A DNA stretch of 61,212 nt from OFTM10 sp964196195 (GTDB taxonomy: Bacteria > Actinomycetota > Acidimicrobiia > Acidimicrobiales > Aldehydirespiratoraceae). The notes under the pieces were generated by a model that was not told the DNA's origin, did no database searches, and was given only the letters and a program-made list of their open reading frames with translations. The stretch is from the NCBI GenBank assembly GCA_964196195.1, contig CAXMSE010000028.1, forward strand, positions 1 through 61,212, given 5' to 3'. Of the stretch, positions 9,116 through 17,490 are shown piece after piece (within the stretch, counting starts at the first letter, position 1; each line of letters begins with the position of its first letter). Position numbers and translations under genes: made by a program.

Positions 9116-11170
9116 TCAGAGGGGTTGGCACAAGCGACGTGCGTCGTAGATGGCCGCGGCTATGTCGCGGCTCGAGACAGCGTCGCCCACCCTGTACAGG
9201 GCGAAGCCGGTGGCGGCTTCGGGTTGGGATCGATTCTCAGAAAGCGCAGGAATGTCGATCACGCCCTGGTTGGCGGAGTGGGGTCGAAGTGCCCTGTAGA
9301 GCTCGTCGTTGGGCACCGCGCCGTGCTCGACGATCACCGAGTCGACGATCCTGACGGTCTCATCGTCTGTGTGCTCGTTTCGAAGCGTCGCCAGCAGGCG
9401 CCCCTCTTTCTTTTCCACCTTCAGGAGGCGGTGGTCGGGGGTCAGGAGCACACCATGCTGGTAGAGCATCCGGAGGTAGGCAGGCCCGGTGGTAGCGGCT
9501 AGGTCTTCGCCCACTCGACGATCCGGAGTGACGAGCTCAATGTCGACCAGACCCCTGTCGGCGAGGTACTCCGCCACCGAGGGTGCCCGCTCGCTGCCGT
9601 GATCGTCGAAGATCAGGGTGGATCCCTCGACTCTCGCGTGGCCCCCGAGTACCTCTGAAGTCGTGTGTACGAGATCTTCACCCGCGCTCAGAAACGAGGT
9701 ATCCGGCAGTCCGCCGGTGGCGATGATGACGAGGTCGGGATCCTCCCCCATCACGTCATCCGCGTCGACGATCGTGTCGAGACGCATCCCCACCCCGGCG
9801 TGGACCACCTCCTGCGCCAGCCAGTCGATGATCCCCACCAGCTCTCCCTGCCGCGCGCTGGCTCGGGCTGCCAACACCACCTGACCACCCACGCGGCTCT
9901 GGGCTTCGAACAGAACCACCGAGTGGCCCCGCTCCCCGAGTACGCGGGCTGCCTCCAGCCCACCGGGCCCTGCACCCACCACAACCGCCTTCTTCGGTGC
10001 TCGGTCCGTTGGCGCCACGAGTTGGGGGATTTGGGTTTCGCGGCCGCTTGCGGGGTTCTGAAGACAGATCGATTCGAGTCCTTGGTGGAGTCGGTTGATG
10101 CAGTGCGAGGCACCGACGCACACGCGAATCCGCTGCTCCTCACCCCGCTGGAGCTTGGCGACGATGTGAGGGTCCGCGATGTGGGCACGGGTCATACCGA
10201 CCAGGTCGACGAGTCCCGCCGCGATGACGTGGCGAGCGGTGGCAACGTCGGTGATGCGGGTGGCGTGGAGTACCGGAATATCGACAGAGGCCTTGATCGC
10301 GGCCGCCAGGGGCACGAAGGGCATGAGTGGCGTGCCCGACGGAGGGATTGCCTTTGAAAGCCCCGACTCGGTTGCCAGGGATGAACTCGTGATATTGAGG
10401 AAGTCGAGGAGCCCGCACTCGGCCAGTATCAGAGCTATCTCAGCGCTCTCGCCCGGAGTGAGACCACCGAACTGCTGCTCATCGCCGATCAGGCGGATCC
10501 CGACGAGGAGATCGTTTCCGACCGCGTCGCGAATCGATTCCAGGACCTCGAAGGTGAAGCGCAGACGATTGTCGAGTGATCCTCCGTACTCGTCGCTGCG
10601 CCGGTTGGCCAGCGGTGTCCAGAACTGGTCGATCAGATGACTGGTGGCGCATAGTTCGATGCCGTCGAGCCCTCCGGCTCGAGCCCGGCTGGCGGCCGCG
10701 CCGAAATCGGCGACAATGCGTCGGATATCGGACTTCTCTGCCTCCTTGGGCCAACTTCGGTGCATCGGCTCACGTACCGGCGATGGCGCCACGGTTGGTA
10801 GCCAGTCGCCGTCGTTGGACACATTTCGACGGCCCATGTGGGTGAGTTGGCTCATCACCGCCGCACCATGCCGATGGATGCGCTCCACCATCAGTCCGAG
10901 AGGCTCGACGATGCGCTCGGAGCCGAAATCGAGTTGGCCCCAGAGGGATGCTGAATCACGCGACACATTGCTGGAGCCTCCGATCATGGTGAGTCCGATT
11001 CCGCCCTTGGCTTTCTCCTCGTGATAGGCGACGTATCGCTCGCTGGGGGTGCCATCAGTGTTGTATCCGGGCGCGTGGCTACTCGAAAATACGCGGTTGC
11101 GCAGACTCAGCCCGCCGAGATCAAACGGTTCGAGGAGGGGATCGACTGGGGTTGACGGGTAGAGGGTCAT
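9116..11170 (-). CDS. FadH/trimethylamine-dehydrogenase-type NADH:flavin oxidoreductase (old yellow enzyme family)
   Basis: A 684-residue two-part flavoprotein: an N-terminal FMN TIM barrel (LLEPFDLGGLSLRNRVFSSS to about residue 330) and a C-terminal FAD/NAD(P) domain with VVVGAGPGGLEAARVLGERG. Between them lies the 4Fe-4S binding segment CVGASHC then CLQNP. The second cysteine of the usual CxxC(x2-3)C is Ala here, so only three of the four canonical ligands are seen. As I recall, demethylases of dimethylglycine or betaines have similar segments. Likely roles are reduction of an enoyl-CoA or oxidative demethylation of a methylated amine. The ATG at 11170 is preferred to an ATG nine codons upstream. 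The divergent GrdB-like gene starts 81 bp away. Confidence 0.85.
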   Translation of the reverse strand: MTLYPSTPVDPLLEPFDLGGLSLRNRVFSSSHAPGYNTDGTPSERYVAYHEEKAKGGIGLTMIGGSSNVSRDSASLWGQLDFGSERIVEPLGLMVERIHRHGAAVMSQLTHMGRRNVSNDGDWLPTVAPSPVREPMHRSWPKEAEKSDIRRIVADFGAAASRARAGGLDGIELCATSHLIDQFWTPLANRRSDEYGGSLDNRLRFTFEVLESIRDAVGNDLLVGIRLIGDEQQFGGLTPGESAEIALILAECGLLDFLNITSSSLATESGLSKAIPPSGTPLMPFVPLAAAIKASVDIPVLHATRITDVATARHVIAAGLVDLVGMTRAHIADPHIVAKLQRGEEQRIRVCVGASHCINRLHQGLESICLQNPASGRETQIPQLVAPTDRAPKKAVVVGAGPGGLEAARVLGERGHSVVLFEAQSRVGGQVVLAARASARQGELVGIIDWLAQEVVHAGVGMRLDTIVDADDVMGEDPDLVIIATGGLPDTSFLSAGEDLVHTTSEVLGGHARVEGSTLIFDDHGSERAPSVAEYLADRGLVDIELVTPDRRVGEDLAATTGPAYLRMLYQHGVLLTPDHRLLKVEKKEGRLLATLRNEHTDDETVRIVDSVIVEHGAVPNDELYRALRPHSANQGVIDIPALSENRSQPEAATGFALYRVGDAVSSRDIAAAIYDARRLCQPL

Positions 11171-11250
11171 GCGACGGTGGCCAAGAGCACAAACCATCGT
11201 TGCACATCTTCAGTTTCGGGCCTCCACCGCCGGCCTCCTAGGCTCGGGTC

Positions 11251-12120
11251 ATGTCAGATCCGTCGGTCTACGACCCCGAGCCCGTCGACTACATCGCACA
11301 GACCCGCCAGACCTACTCCCGGCTCGGCTACGAGCCTTACCGCTGGGCGACCCACGGCAGATCGGTGGAGCTGGCTCGTCGGGAGAAACCCCTGTCGCTA
11401 TGTCGGGTGGCCCTCGTCGCGTCCGGTGGCATCTACCGCGTAGGCCAGGTCGCCTTCCACCATCGAGACGACACGTCGCATCGGAAAATTCCCGGCAACA
11501 CCAACACCGACGACCTTCGAATCAGCCATTTCGCCTACGACACAACGGCTGCCCGTCGGGATCCCAACGTGGTGTTCCCGATCGAGGCGCTTTGACGGCT
11601 CGCCTCTGATGGCACCATCGGCTCGCTCGCCCCCGACGCCCTCTCTTTCATGGGCGGTATCTACTCACAACGCCGGGTGAAGGAGGAGTTGATCCCTGCT
11701 CTCGCCGCAGATCTCGCGGCGATGGCAGCCGACGTTGTCCTCCTGGTGCCCGTTTGACCCGTCTGCCACCAGTCAGTTGGACTGATCGCGCGACATCTCG
11801 AGGCAAGTGGCTTTCCCACGACATCGCTTACGTCGGCCCGATCGATCACCGCCGCGGTGAACCCCCCGCGGGCACTGTTCGTCGACTATCCGCTCGGGCA
11901 TACCGCGGGCCGCCCGGGTCAGCCCGACGAGCAACTCGAGATCGTCGGTGAAGCCCTCAGGCTGCTCCACACCGAGACAGGGTCGGGTGCTATCCGACAG
12001 ATCGCCTTGTCCTGGCCCGAACCGTGGAAGTCGGGCGCTCGAGATCGCGATCACTCACGAACGATCCGCCTCGACGCCCCCCAGTACGAGCGTGCCGCGG
12101 ATCGCCTCGCTCACGAGTAA
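11251..12120 (+). CDS. GrdB/PrdB-like reductase family protein, candidate selenoprotein (UPVC)
   Basis: One frame runs from ATG 11251 to TAA 12118-12120 (290 codons) but contains TGA at 11593-11595 (codon 115) and 11755-11757 (codon 169). The whole frame matches the glycine/sarcosine/betaine/D-proline reductase selenoprotein-B-like family: VALVASGGIYRVGQ, FHHRDD, RRDPNVVFPIE, LSFMGGIYSQRRV, VVLLVPV-U-PVCHQSVGL, and VNPPRALFVDYPLGHTAG. The TGA at codon 169 sits in the family's conserved (C/U)xxC redox motif, as expected for selenocysteine. The TGA at codon 115 falls in a helix where relatives have Arg or another residue, one transition from CGA, so it may be a nonsense mutation, a sequence error or a second Sec. 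Substrate unknown. The 3' end overlaps the convergent monooxygenase by 10 bp. Confidence 0.8.
11606..11621 (+). promoter_or_regulatory. Weak SECIS-like hairpin after the first in-frame TGA
   Basis: CTGATG pairs with CATCGG (one T-G wobble) around a GCAC loop. The loop begins at nucleotide 17 after the TGA at 11593 and starts with G. The stem is short and such hairpins arise easily by chance in GC-rich coding DNA. Confidence 0.25.
11764..11790 (+). promoter_or_regulatory. Candidate bacterial SECIS element downstream of the UPVC TGA
   Basis: CAGTC (11770-11774) pairs with GACTG (11780-11784) around the 5-nt loop AGTTG. A lower helix (TGC 11764-11766 with GCG 11788-11790, plus A11768-T11786) continues it with two mismatches. 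The loop starts at nucleotide 18 after the UGA and has G at position 2, which fits the usual bacterial rules (loop 16-37 nt from UGA, G in the first two loop positions). The GU in the loop resembles the SelB-contact bases of the E. coli fdhF element. Confidence 0.55.
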
Positions 12121-13607
12121 CGCAGGCTGCCGTCGTCGAGGTCGGCTGCAGGCAGCTCATCCTTCTCTGTCCAGTAGTCCTGGGTGTGAAGCCAAGGCTG
12201 CCTGTCGCCCTGGCAGGGAAGCAGATGCATCCCGCGGGCGAGGTATCCGGGGTTGAAGTTCTCGGGATCCACCCACGGAGACAGCCTCATCTCGGCATCG
12301 TCCGCACCTAGCTCCGGTACCACCATCGTCGCCCCCTTTTTGTCCATCGACTTGAGCACACGAACGAGGAGGTCGGCGATGAGGTCTGCCCTCAGGGTCC
12401 AGCTGGCCCGGAAGTAACCGAACACCCAGATCATGTTGGGGATGCCGGTGAACATGGTGCCGCGCCAGGTGAGCTTGCTGGAGAAGTCGAGAGGCTCGCC
12501 GTCGATCTCGAAGGCGATGTCTCCGAGCACGTTCAGGTTGAACCCGGTTGCGGTGACGATGATGTCGGCCTCCAGGGTGTCTCCGGACTCGAGCAGGATT
12601 CCCTCTTCGGTGAAGGAGTCGATCTGGTCGGTCACGACCGACGCCCTCCCGCTCGCGATGCCGTGGAACAGGTCGCCATCGGGCACCAGTGCAATGCGCT
12701 GCTGCCAGGGCCGATACCTGGGTTTGAAGTGGGTCTCCATGTCGTAGTCGTCGCCGAGGATCTCCCGGATGCCCTTGAAGAGTTCGTCCTTCACCAGCTC
12801 GGGGTGATCGAAGGAGAGCTGGGCCACGATGCGCTGGTCGTGGAGGATCTTGCGCCGGACTATGTCGTGGACCAACTCCTCGCCGAGCTCGATCTCGCGC
12901 AGGGTGTCGGCCAGCTCGTTGGTGTTTTTGCAAGCCACGAAATAGGTGGGCGAACGTTGGAGCATGGTGATGTGCTCGCACTTGTCCGCCATGGCCGGGA
13001 TGAGGGTGGCCGCGGTTGCGCCGGAACCGATCACCAGCACCTTCTTGCCCTCGTAGTCGAGCTGGGCGGGCCAGTTTTGGGGATGCACGATCGGGCCTTC
13101 GAATCGATCCATCCCTGGCCAGTCGGGTGTGTACCCCTCCGAGTGGCGGTAGTAGCCCTGGCACATCCACAAGAAGTTGCAGGTGAAGCGAACCGACTCC
13201 TCGGTATTGGTACGAGTCGCGTCGAGACTCCAGAGATGCTCCTCGCTCGACCAGCTGGCATGCGATATCCGGTGTTGGTAGCGAATGTGTCGGGCCAGGT
13301 CGTTGTCGTCGATGACCTCCTCCATGTAAGTCAGGATCTCCTCGGCGGTGGCGATCGGGGCACCTGTCCACGGCTTGAATCGGTAACCGAAGGTGTAGAG
13401 ATCGCTGTCGCTGCGGATGCCTGGATAGGTGTGGGTGCGCCAAGTGCCACCGAAGTCGGCTTGGGATTCGAGAACGACGAAACTCGTGCCCGGCCGTTGT
13501 CGCGTGAGGTGGTATGCGCCGCCCACTCCGGAGATCCCAGCGCCGACAATGAGCACATCGAAATGCTGACACCCGGCCTCAGGCGTCTCCTCGACGATGT
13601 CGGTCAT
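12111..13607 (-). CDS. Flavin-containing Baeyer-Villiger monooxygenase (EthA-like)
   Basis: A 498-residue class B flavoprotein monooxygenase that uses FAD, NADPH and O2 to insert oxygen into ketones or oxidise sulfur or nitrogen atoms. The FAD Rossmann motif GAGISG is at residues 22-27, followed by FGGTWRTHTYPG. The Baeyer-Villiger fingerprint FEGPIVHPQNWP begins at F169, and the NADPH motif VIGSGATAATL follows. The overall sequence pattern (YRHSEGYTPDWPG, MLQRSPTY) resembles mycobacterial EthA. The ATG at 13607 is in a normal position; a CBS-domain gene lies 70 bp upstream on the same strand. The 3' end overlaps the GrdB-like gene. Natural substrate unknown. Confidence 0.92.
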   Translation of the reverse strand: MTDIVEETPEAGCQHFDVLIVGAGISGVGGAYHLTRQRPGTSFVVLESQADFGGTWRTHTYPGIRSDSDLYTFGYRFKPWTGAPIATAEEILTYMEEVIDDNDLARHIRYQHRISHASWSSEEHLWSLDATRTNTEESVRFTCNFLWMCQGYYRHSEGYTPDWPGMDRFEGPIVHPQNWPAQLDYEGKKVLVIGSGATAATLIPAMADKCEHITMLQRSPTYFVACKNTNELADTLREIELGEELVHDIVRRKILHDQRIVAQLSFDHPELVKDELFKGIREILGDDYDMETHFKPRYRPWQQRIALVPDGDLFHGIASGRASVVTDQIDSFTEEGILLESGDTLEADIIVTATGFNLNVLGDIAFEIDGEPLDFSSKLTWRGTMFTGIPNMIWVFGYFRASWTLRADLIADLLVRVLKSMDKKGATMVVPELGADDAEMRLSPWVDPENFNPGYLARGMHLLPCQGDRQPWLHTQDYWTEKDELPAADLDDGSLRYS

Positions 13608-13677
13608 GGCTTTCGCTCCTCGAATTGAGAGCCGCAGGATCTCACTTTCCGAGCGCTGTGCGCCATCTGGGCCTTGG

Positions 13678-14142
13678 TCAGACGAGAAGGGTCACGAGGT
13701 CGAGGGCGCTGACGAGACCCACCAACTCACCGCGGTGGGTGACAAGGACCCGGTGCACACGCTCCGCCACCATGGCCTGGGCCGCAACCGTGACGTGGTC
13801 TGATGGCGACACGGTGATGGGAACACCGGTCATGGCATCGCCGACGGTCATGTCGATGAGGCGTTGGGCGATGGCAGCACGCTCCTGCGCGATCTCGCTC
13901 AAGGCCGGGATGGAGATCGGATATGGGCTGAGAAGGAACTGCGACACTTCACTGGCGGCCCTCTGTTCGTCGTGGAGGACCCGGATGATGTCGGACTGGG
14001 AGATCACCCCGACCAGATCTCCGTCATCGATCACAGGGGCGCCCGAGATCTCATTGGCGGTGAAGAGAGCCTCGGCATCTTGCAGCGACATCGCTGATGT
14101 AGCCGTGATCAGTTCGGTGGTCATCAGATCCTCTACCTGCAT
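13678..14142 (-). CDS. Two-CBS-domain protein
   Basis: A 154-residue soluble protein made of two CBS modules: VEDLMTTELITATSAMSLQDA with SGAPVIDDGDLVGVISQSDI, and VGDAMTGVPITVSPSDHVTV with RVLVTHRGELVGLVSALDL. Tandem CBS pairs usually bind adenine nucleotides and act as stand-alone energy or redox sensors or attach to a partner enzyme. The ATG at 14142 is chosen because GGAGGA stands 6 bp upstream; a GTG two codons earlier is possible. The gene is divergent from the kynurenine operon regulator and upstream of the monooxygenase on the same strand. Specific partner unknown. Confidence 0.85.
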   Translation of the reverse strand: MQVEDLMTTELITATSAMSLQDAEALFTANEISGAPVIDDGDLVGVISQSDIIRVLHDEQRAASEVSQFLLSPYPISIPALSEIAQERAAIAQRLIDMTVGDAMTGVPITVSPSDHVTVAAQAMVAERVHRVLVTHRGELVGLVSALDLVTLLV

Positions 14143-14295
14143 GAGCACTCCTCCATCGGGGGCCTGGTTCCGTTGTACGCCGCCGGACCGACACTCTCAA
14201 GAGCAGAAGGTCACCCAACGCTGGGTCGGGCGCGGGTTCATTCTCTCGGCTGGGCCGCGGCGCCGACCACTCGGGCTTGACGTTGGGTGGACCGG

Positions 14296-14325
14296 TCGAC
14301 AGGTATGAATTCGTATGAATATATT
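14296..14325 (+). promoter_or_regulatory. Promoter of marR-kynU-kmo-kynA giving a leaderless transcript
   Basis: TCGACA (14296-14301, five of six to consensus) and TATATT (14320-14325) are 18 bp apart. The ATG at 14332 lies 6 nt beyond the -10 element, where transcription would start, and has no usable ribosome-binding site. Confidence 0.5.
14303..14320 (+). promoter_or_regulatory. Probable MarR operator: GTATGAAT direct repeat with ATTC/GAAT palindrome
   Basis: GTATGAAT occurs at 14303-14310 and 14313-14320, exactly one helical turn apart. The second half also forms the palindrome ATTC-GTAT-GAAT (14309-14320). It fills the promoter spacer, so binding by the MarR protein encoded just downstream would block RNA polymerase. 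It is the most AT-rich stretch of the neighbourhood. Confidence 0.45.
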
Positions 14326-14331
14326 GTTGAG

Positions 14332-14781
14332 ATGAACGATCCCTTCCTCGACGGCTATCTGCCCTACGTACTACGACGAGCCGACCAGGCGCTCTCCGCG
14401 CCCTTCTACCAGTCGCTCACCCGGCATGGGGTCCAACGTTCCGAGTGGCGGGTGCTCGCCGTTCTCCGCGAACACGATTCAATGTCGATGACCGACCTCA
14501 CCAGCACTGCGTTGTCTCCCCAGCCCACGGTGTCGCACGCTGTGGCCAGGCTCGCCGAGCGGGGCTTGGTGCAACGTTTCCGGGGCACCCACGATCGGCG
14601 GCTCTGGTTTGTCGCATGTACCGAGTCGGGCCGAACGCTGGCCGACACCTTGGTGTCAGAGGCTCACCGCACCGAGACCGACGCACTCGTCGGAGCTGGC
14701 ATCCACGACATTTCAGAGCTGGTCGAGGAGCTCAACTCCCTGCACACAAAGCTTGCCGATTCACTGGTGGCCCACCGATGA
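14332..14781 (+). CDS. MarR-family regulator of the kynurenine operon
   Basis: A 149-residue winged-helix regulator. The DNA-binding domain runs from about residue 35 to 100 (SEWRVLAVLREHDSMSMTDL, PQPTVSHAVARLAERGLVQR) and the wing has RGTHDRRLWFVACTESG, a good match to the MarR D-x-R-(S/R) region. The start at 14332 (MNDPFLDGYLPYVL) is chosen because the promoter -10 box ends 6 nt before it; in-frame ATG 14305 and GTG 14287 would lie inside the promoter. Its TGA overlaps the kynU ATG (ATGA), so regulator and enzymes are one transcript. Kynurenine or a related metabolite is the likely effector; this is inferred from context. Proteobacterial kyn operons more often use an Lrp-type KynR. Confidence 0.87.
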   Translation: MNDPFLDGYLPYVLRRADQALSAPFYQSLTRHGVQRSEWRVLAVLREHDSMSMTDLTSTALSPQPTVSHAVARLAERGLVQRFRGTHDRRLWFVACTESGRTLADTLVSEAHRTETDALVGAGIHDISELVEELNSLHTKLADSLVAHR

Positions 14782-16076
14782 GTACAGAATTCAACACGTC
14801 AGCAGACACTGCCGCGAGGCTCGACGCGAGCGACCCCCTCAGGTCGATCCGCTCCCAATTCGAGATCCCCCCCGCCAGCGAGGGTGGCGACCAGATCTAC
14901 TTCGTGGGTAACTCGCTCGGCGCGGTCCCGACCCGCACCCTCGACCATGTCGCAGAGGAGCTCCGCCGTTGGGCTCAGCTCGGGGTGGCCGGCCACTCCA
15001 CCGGGCCCACGGCATGGGAGCCCTATCACGAACTCCTCACCGACCAGATGGCCGCGGTGGTGGGAGCAGGCCACGACGAGGTCGTGGTGATGAATTCGCT
15101 CACCGTCAACCTTCACCTGCTGATGATGAGCTTCTACGAACCCACCCCCGAGCGCCACAAGGTCCTGATCGAAGACCACGCTTTTCCTTCCGACCATTTC
15201 GCGGTCGAGTCCCAGATCCGCCAACGGGGATTCGACCCCGCAGCATCGCTGGTGATCGTGGCCCCCAGACCCGGCACCGAGACCCTCCACCCCGATGATG
15301 TCCTCGATGCCATCACCGAGCATGGCGATCAACTCGCCCTTGTTCTCCTTCCGGGTGTTCAATACTTCACCGGCCAGGTGCTACCCATGGCCTCGATCAC
15401 CCGAGCAGGCCACGAAGTGGGAGCGAGGGTCGGGTTCGATCTCGCCCACGCCGCCGGCAATATCCCCCTTCGGCTCCACGACTGGGATGTCGACTTCGCG
15501 GTGTGGTGTGGCTACAAGTATCTCAACGGTGGCCCGGGAGGTGTAGGTGGGGCATACGTGCACGAGCGCCATATCACCAACCCGGATCTACCCAAACTGC
15601 TCGGCTGGTGGGGCACAAGAAAGGAGACGCGCTTCGAGATGGCGACCGTCTTCGAGGCGATCCCGACCGTTGAGTCCTGGCAGGTGAGCAATGCGCCGAT
15701 CCTGTCTATGGCCGCGCTGAAGGCATCGCTCGATGTGATCGACGAAGCCGGTGGCATCGACTGTCTCCGCGAGAAGTCAGAACGACAGATCGCTTACTTC
15801 GACTTCCTGATCGACACCGTGCTCGGCACGAGGATCGAGAATCTCACGCCGCGACCAATGCACGAGCGCGGCTGCCAGTTCGCCCTGAGGGTGTCCGATC
15901 CCGACGTCGATGGCAGGGAGATCTTCGAACGGCTCGAGTCCGCCGATGTCGCCTGCGACTGGCGCCACCCCGACGTGATCCGCGTGGCTCCGGTACCCCT
16001 CTACAACTCGTTCACCGATATCCACCGCTTCGTCGAGATACTCGACCGCCTACTCGATGAAGCGGGGTCGCGATGA
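14778..16076 (+). CDS. kynU: Kynureninase
   Basis: A PLP enzyme of aminotransferase fold type I that cleaves kynurenine or 3-hydroxykynurenine to anthranilate or 3-hydroxyanthranilate and alanine. The 432 residues fit the family. Seen are FVGNSLGAVPTRT near the N terminus, ARVGFDLAHAAGNIPLRLHD, and the PLP-lysine motif WCGYKYLNGGPGG with K247. LLGWWG and RFEMATVFEAIPTVESWQ, typical of kynureninase, follow. It overlaps marR by ATGA at its start and kmo by ATGA at its end. With kmo next to it, 3-hydroxykynurenine is the likely physiological substrate. Confidence 0.96.
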   Translation: MSTEFNTSADTAARLDASDPLRSIRSQFEIPPASEGGDQIYFVGNSLGAVPTRTLDHVAEELRRWAQLGVAGHSTGPTAWEPYHELLTDQMAAVVGAGHDEVVVMNSLTVNLHLLMMSFYEPTPERHKVLIEDHAFPSDHFAVESQIRQRGFDPAASLVIVAPRPGTETLHPDDVLDAITEHGDQLALVLLPGVQYFTGQVLPMASITRAGHEVGARVGFDLAHAAGNIPLRLHDWDVDFAVWCGYKYLNGGPGGVGGAYVHERHITNPDLPKLLGWWGTRKETRFEMATVFEAIPTVESWQVSNAPILSMAALKASLDVIDEAGGIDCLREKSERQIAYFDFLIDTVLGTRIENLTPRPMHERGCQFALRVSDPDVDGREIFERLESADVACDWRHPDVIRVAPVPLYNSFTDIHRFVEILDRLLDEAGSR

Positions 16077-17476
16077 CCGCCCTCGGTGAGGGCGGCCCGG
16101 TGGTGGTCGTCGGCGGCGGCCCGTGCGGCTCAGTCCTGTCGATCTATCTCGCCCGTGCCGGCCACGATGTGGTGCTCTACGAGAGTCGCCCCGACATGAG
16201 GCGAATCGACCTCCCCGCCGGACGATCGATAAACCTCGCCTTGGCCACCCATGGAATCATCCCGCTTGTCGACATCGGCGTGATCGAGCAGGTCGACACG
16301 ATCACCATTCCCATGAAGGGCCGCATGATCCATACGAGAGGGTCTGCGGAGCTCACCCTCCAGCCCTATGGAAACCTTCCCCACGAGGTGATCCATTCGG
16401 TATCTCGTGGTGATCTCAATGCGATCCTGCTCGACGCAGCCGAAGCGACAGGCCGGGTGCGGGTCGAGTTCGAGCATCGTCTCGACCACGTCGACTTCGA
16501 GCGTTCCGTGCTCTCCTTCACCGCCCCCGGCGGCGCTCGCGAATTGCCTTTCGGAGTGGTCTTCGGCACCGACGGTGCCGGATCGGCGGTTCGCAGGGCG
16601 ATGCTCGGTGTCAACGGCGGCGCCCAAAACGTGGAGCCCGTCGGCCACGACTACAAGGAACTCACCCTCCCGGCCGGCCCCGACGGGGAGTTCGTCCTCG
16701 ATCCGAAGGCCCTCCACATCTGGCCGCGGGGCGAATTCATGCTCATCGCGCTGGCCAACCCGGGGGGCGACTTCACCGTCACCCTGTTCGCACCCACCGA
16801 AGGACCCGATGGGTTCGCCGAGCTCGACTCTCCGGAACGGGTCCGCAGCTTCTTCCAGCGAGAGTTTCCCGACTTCGCATCCGCCACGCCCGATCTCGAG
16901 TCCCAGTTCTTCGACAACCCGACGGGTCGTCTGTCCACCCTCCGCACAAGAGGCTGGAGCCATGGCCACCAGGCTGTCATTCTCGGTGATGCGGCTCATG
17001 CCATCGTGCCGTTTCATGGTCAGGGAATGAATCTCGCCATGGAGTCGGCGCGACTTCTGGCAAAGCACCTTGCTGGGTCGTCTCACGACATCGAGGCGGC
17101 GTTCAACTCTTTCGAGGTCGAACGAAGGCCCCATGCCGACGCGATCGCCGACATGACCCTCGCCAACTATGTGGAAATGCGAGCCGATGTGCTCGATCCT
17201 GAGTATTTGCTGAAGCGTGCTCTCGCGCTGGAGTTGGAGAGGCGCCATCCCGATCGCCTGCGCCCTCGCTACAACATGGTGATGTTCAGCTCGATGCCCT
17301 ATTCAGAGGCACAGCTACGCGCCTCAGCTCAAGCAGGGATCCTCACCGAGCTCACCAAAGACATCACCGACATCGCCGAAGTCGACTTCGAGCACGCCGC
17401 GACCCTGGTTGGTGATCTCGAACCCCTCCCCGAACTCGATCCCCTGGCCCGACCCGATGCCCTGTCCGTCACCTGA
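16073..17476 (+). CDS. kmo: Kynurenine 3-monooxygenase
   Basis: An FAD/NADPH aromatic hydroxylase that converts L-kynurenine to 3-hydroxykynurenine. The 467-residue protein begins with the FAD-binding VVVVGGGPCGSVLSIYLARAG and then has AGRSINLALATHGI, a kynurenine-monooxygenase signature. The second FAD motif GDAAHAIVPFHGQGMNLAME lies around residue 305-325. In eukaryotes this enzyme has a C-terminal membrane anchor; here the C terminus is not strongly hydrophobic. It overlaps kynU by 4 nt and precedes the tryptophan dioxygenase gene by 14 nt, so the operon encodes tryptophan to 3-hydroxyanthranilate except for the formamidase step. Confidence 0.96.
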   Translation: MTALGEGGPVVVVGGGPCGSVLSIYLARAGHDVVLYESRPDMRRIDLPAGRSINLALATHGIIPLVDIGVIEQVDTITIPMKGRMIHTRGSAELTLQPYGNLPHEVIHSVSRGDLNAILLDAAEATGRVRVEFEHRLDHVDFERSVLSFTAPGGARELPFGVVFGTDGAGSAVRRAMLGVNGGAQNVEPVGHDYKELTLPAGPDGEFVLDPKALHIWPRGEFMLIALANPGGDFTVTLFAPTEGPDGFAELDSPERVRSFFQREFPDFASATPDLESQFFDNPTGRLSTLRTRGWSHGHQAVILGDAAHAIVPFHGQGMNLAMESARLLAKHLAGSSHDIEAAFNSFEVERRPHADAIADMTLANYVEMRADVLDPEYLLKRALALELERRHPDRLRPRYNMVMFSSMPYSEAQLRASAQAGILTELTKDITDIAEVDFEHAATLVGDLEPLPELDPLARPDALSVT

Positions 17477-17490
17477 GATACGGAGTAACC

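Noticed and set aside
12157..13572. Long open frame on the same strand but different frame as the Baeyer-Villiger monooxygenase (about 470 codons)
   Set aside because: Its translation is Arg/His/Pro-rich low-complexity sequence, typical of an out-of-frame reading of high-GC DNA, while the overlapping frame has full family motifs.
16130..17248. 372-codon open frame antisense to kmo
   Set aside because: No recognisable motif; it lies wholly opposite a clear enzyme gene and reflects GC-rich codon bias.
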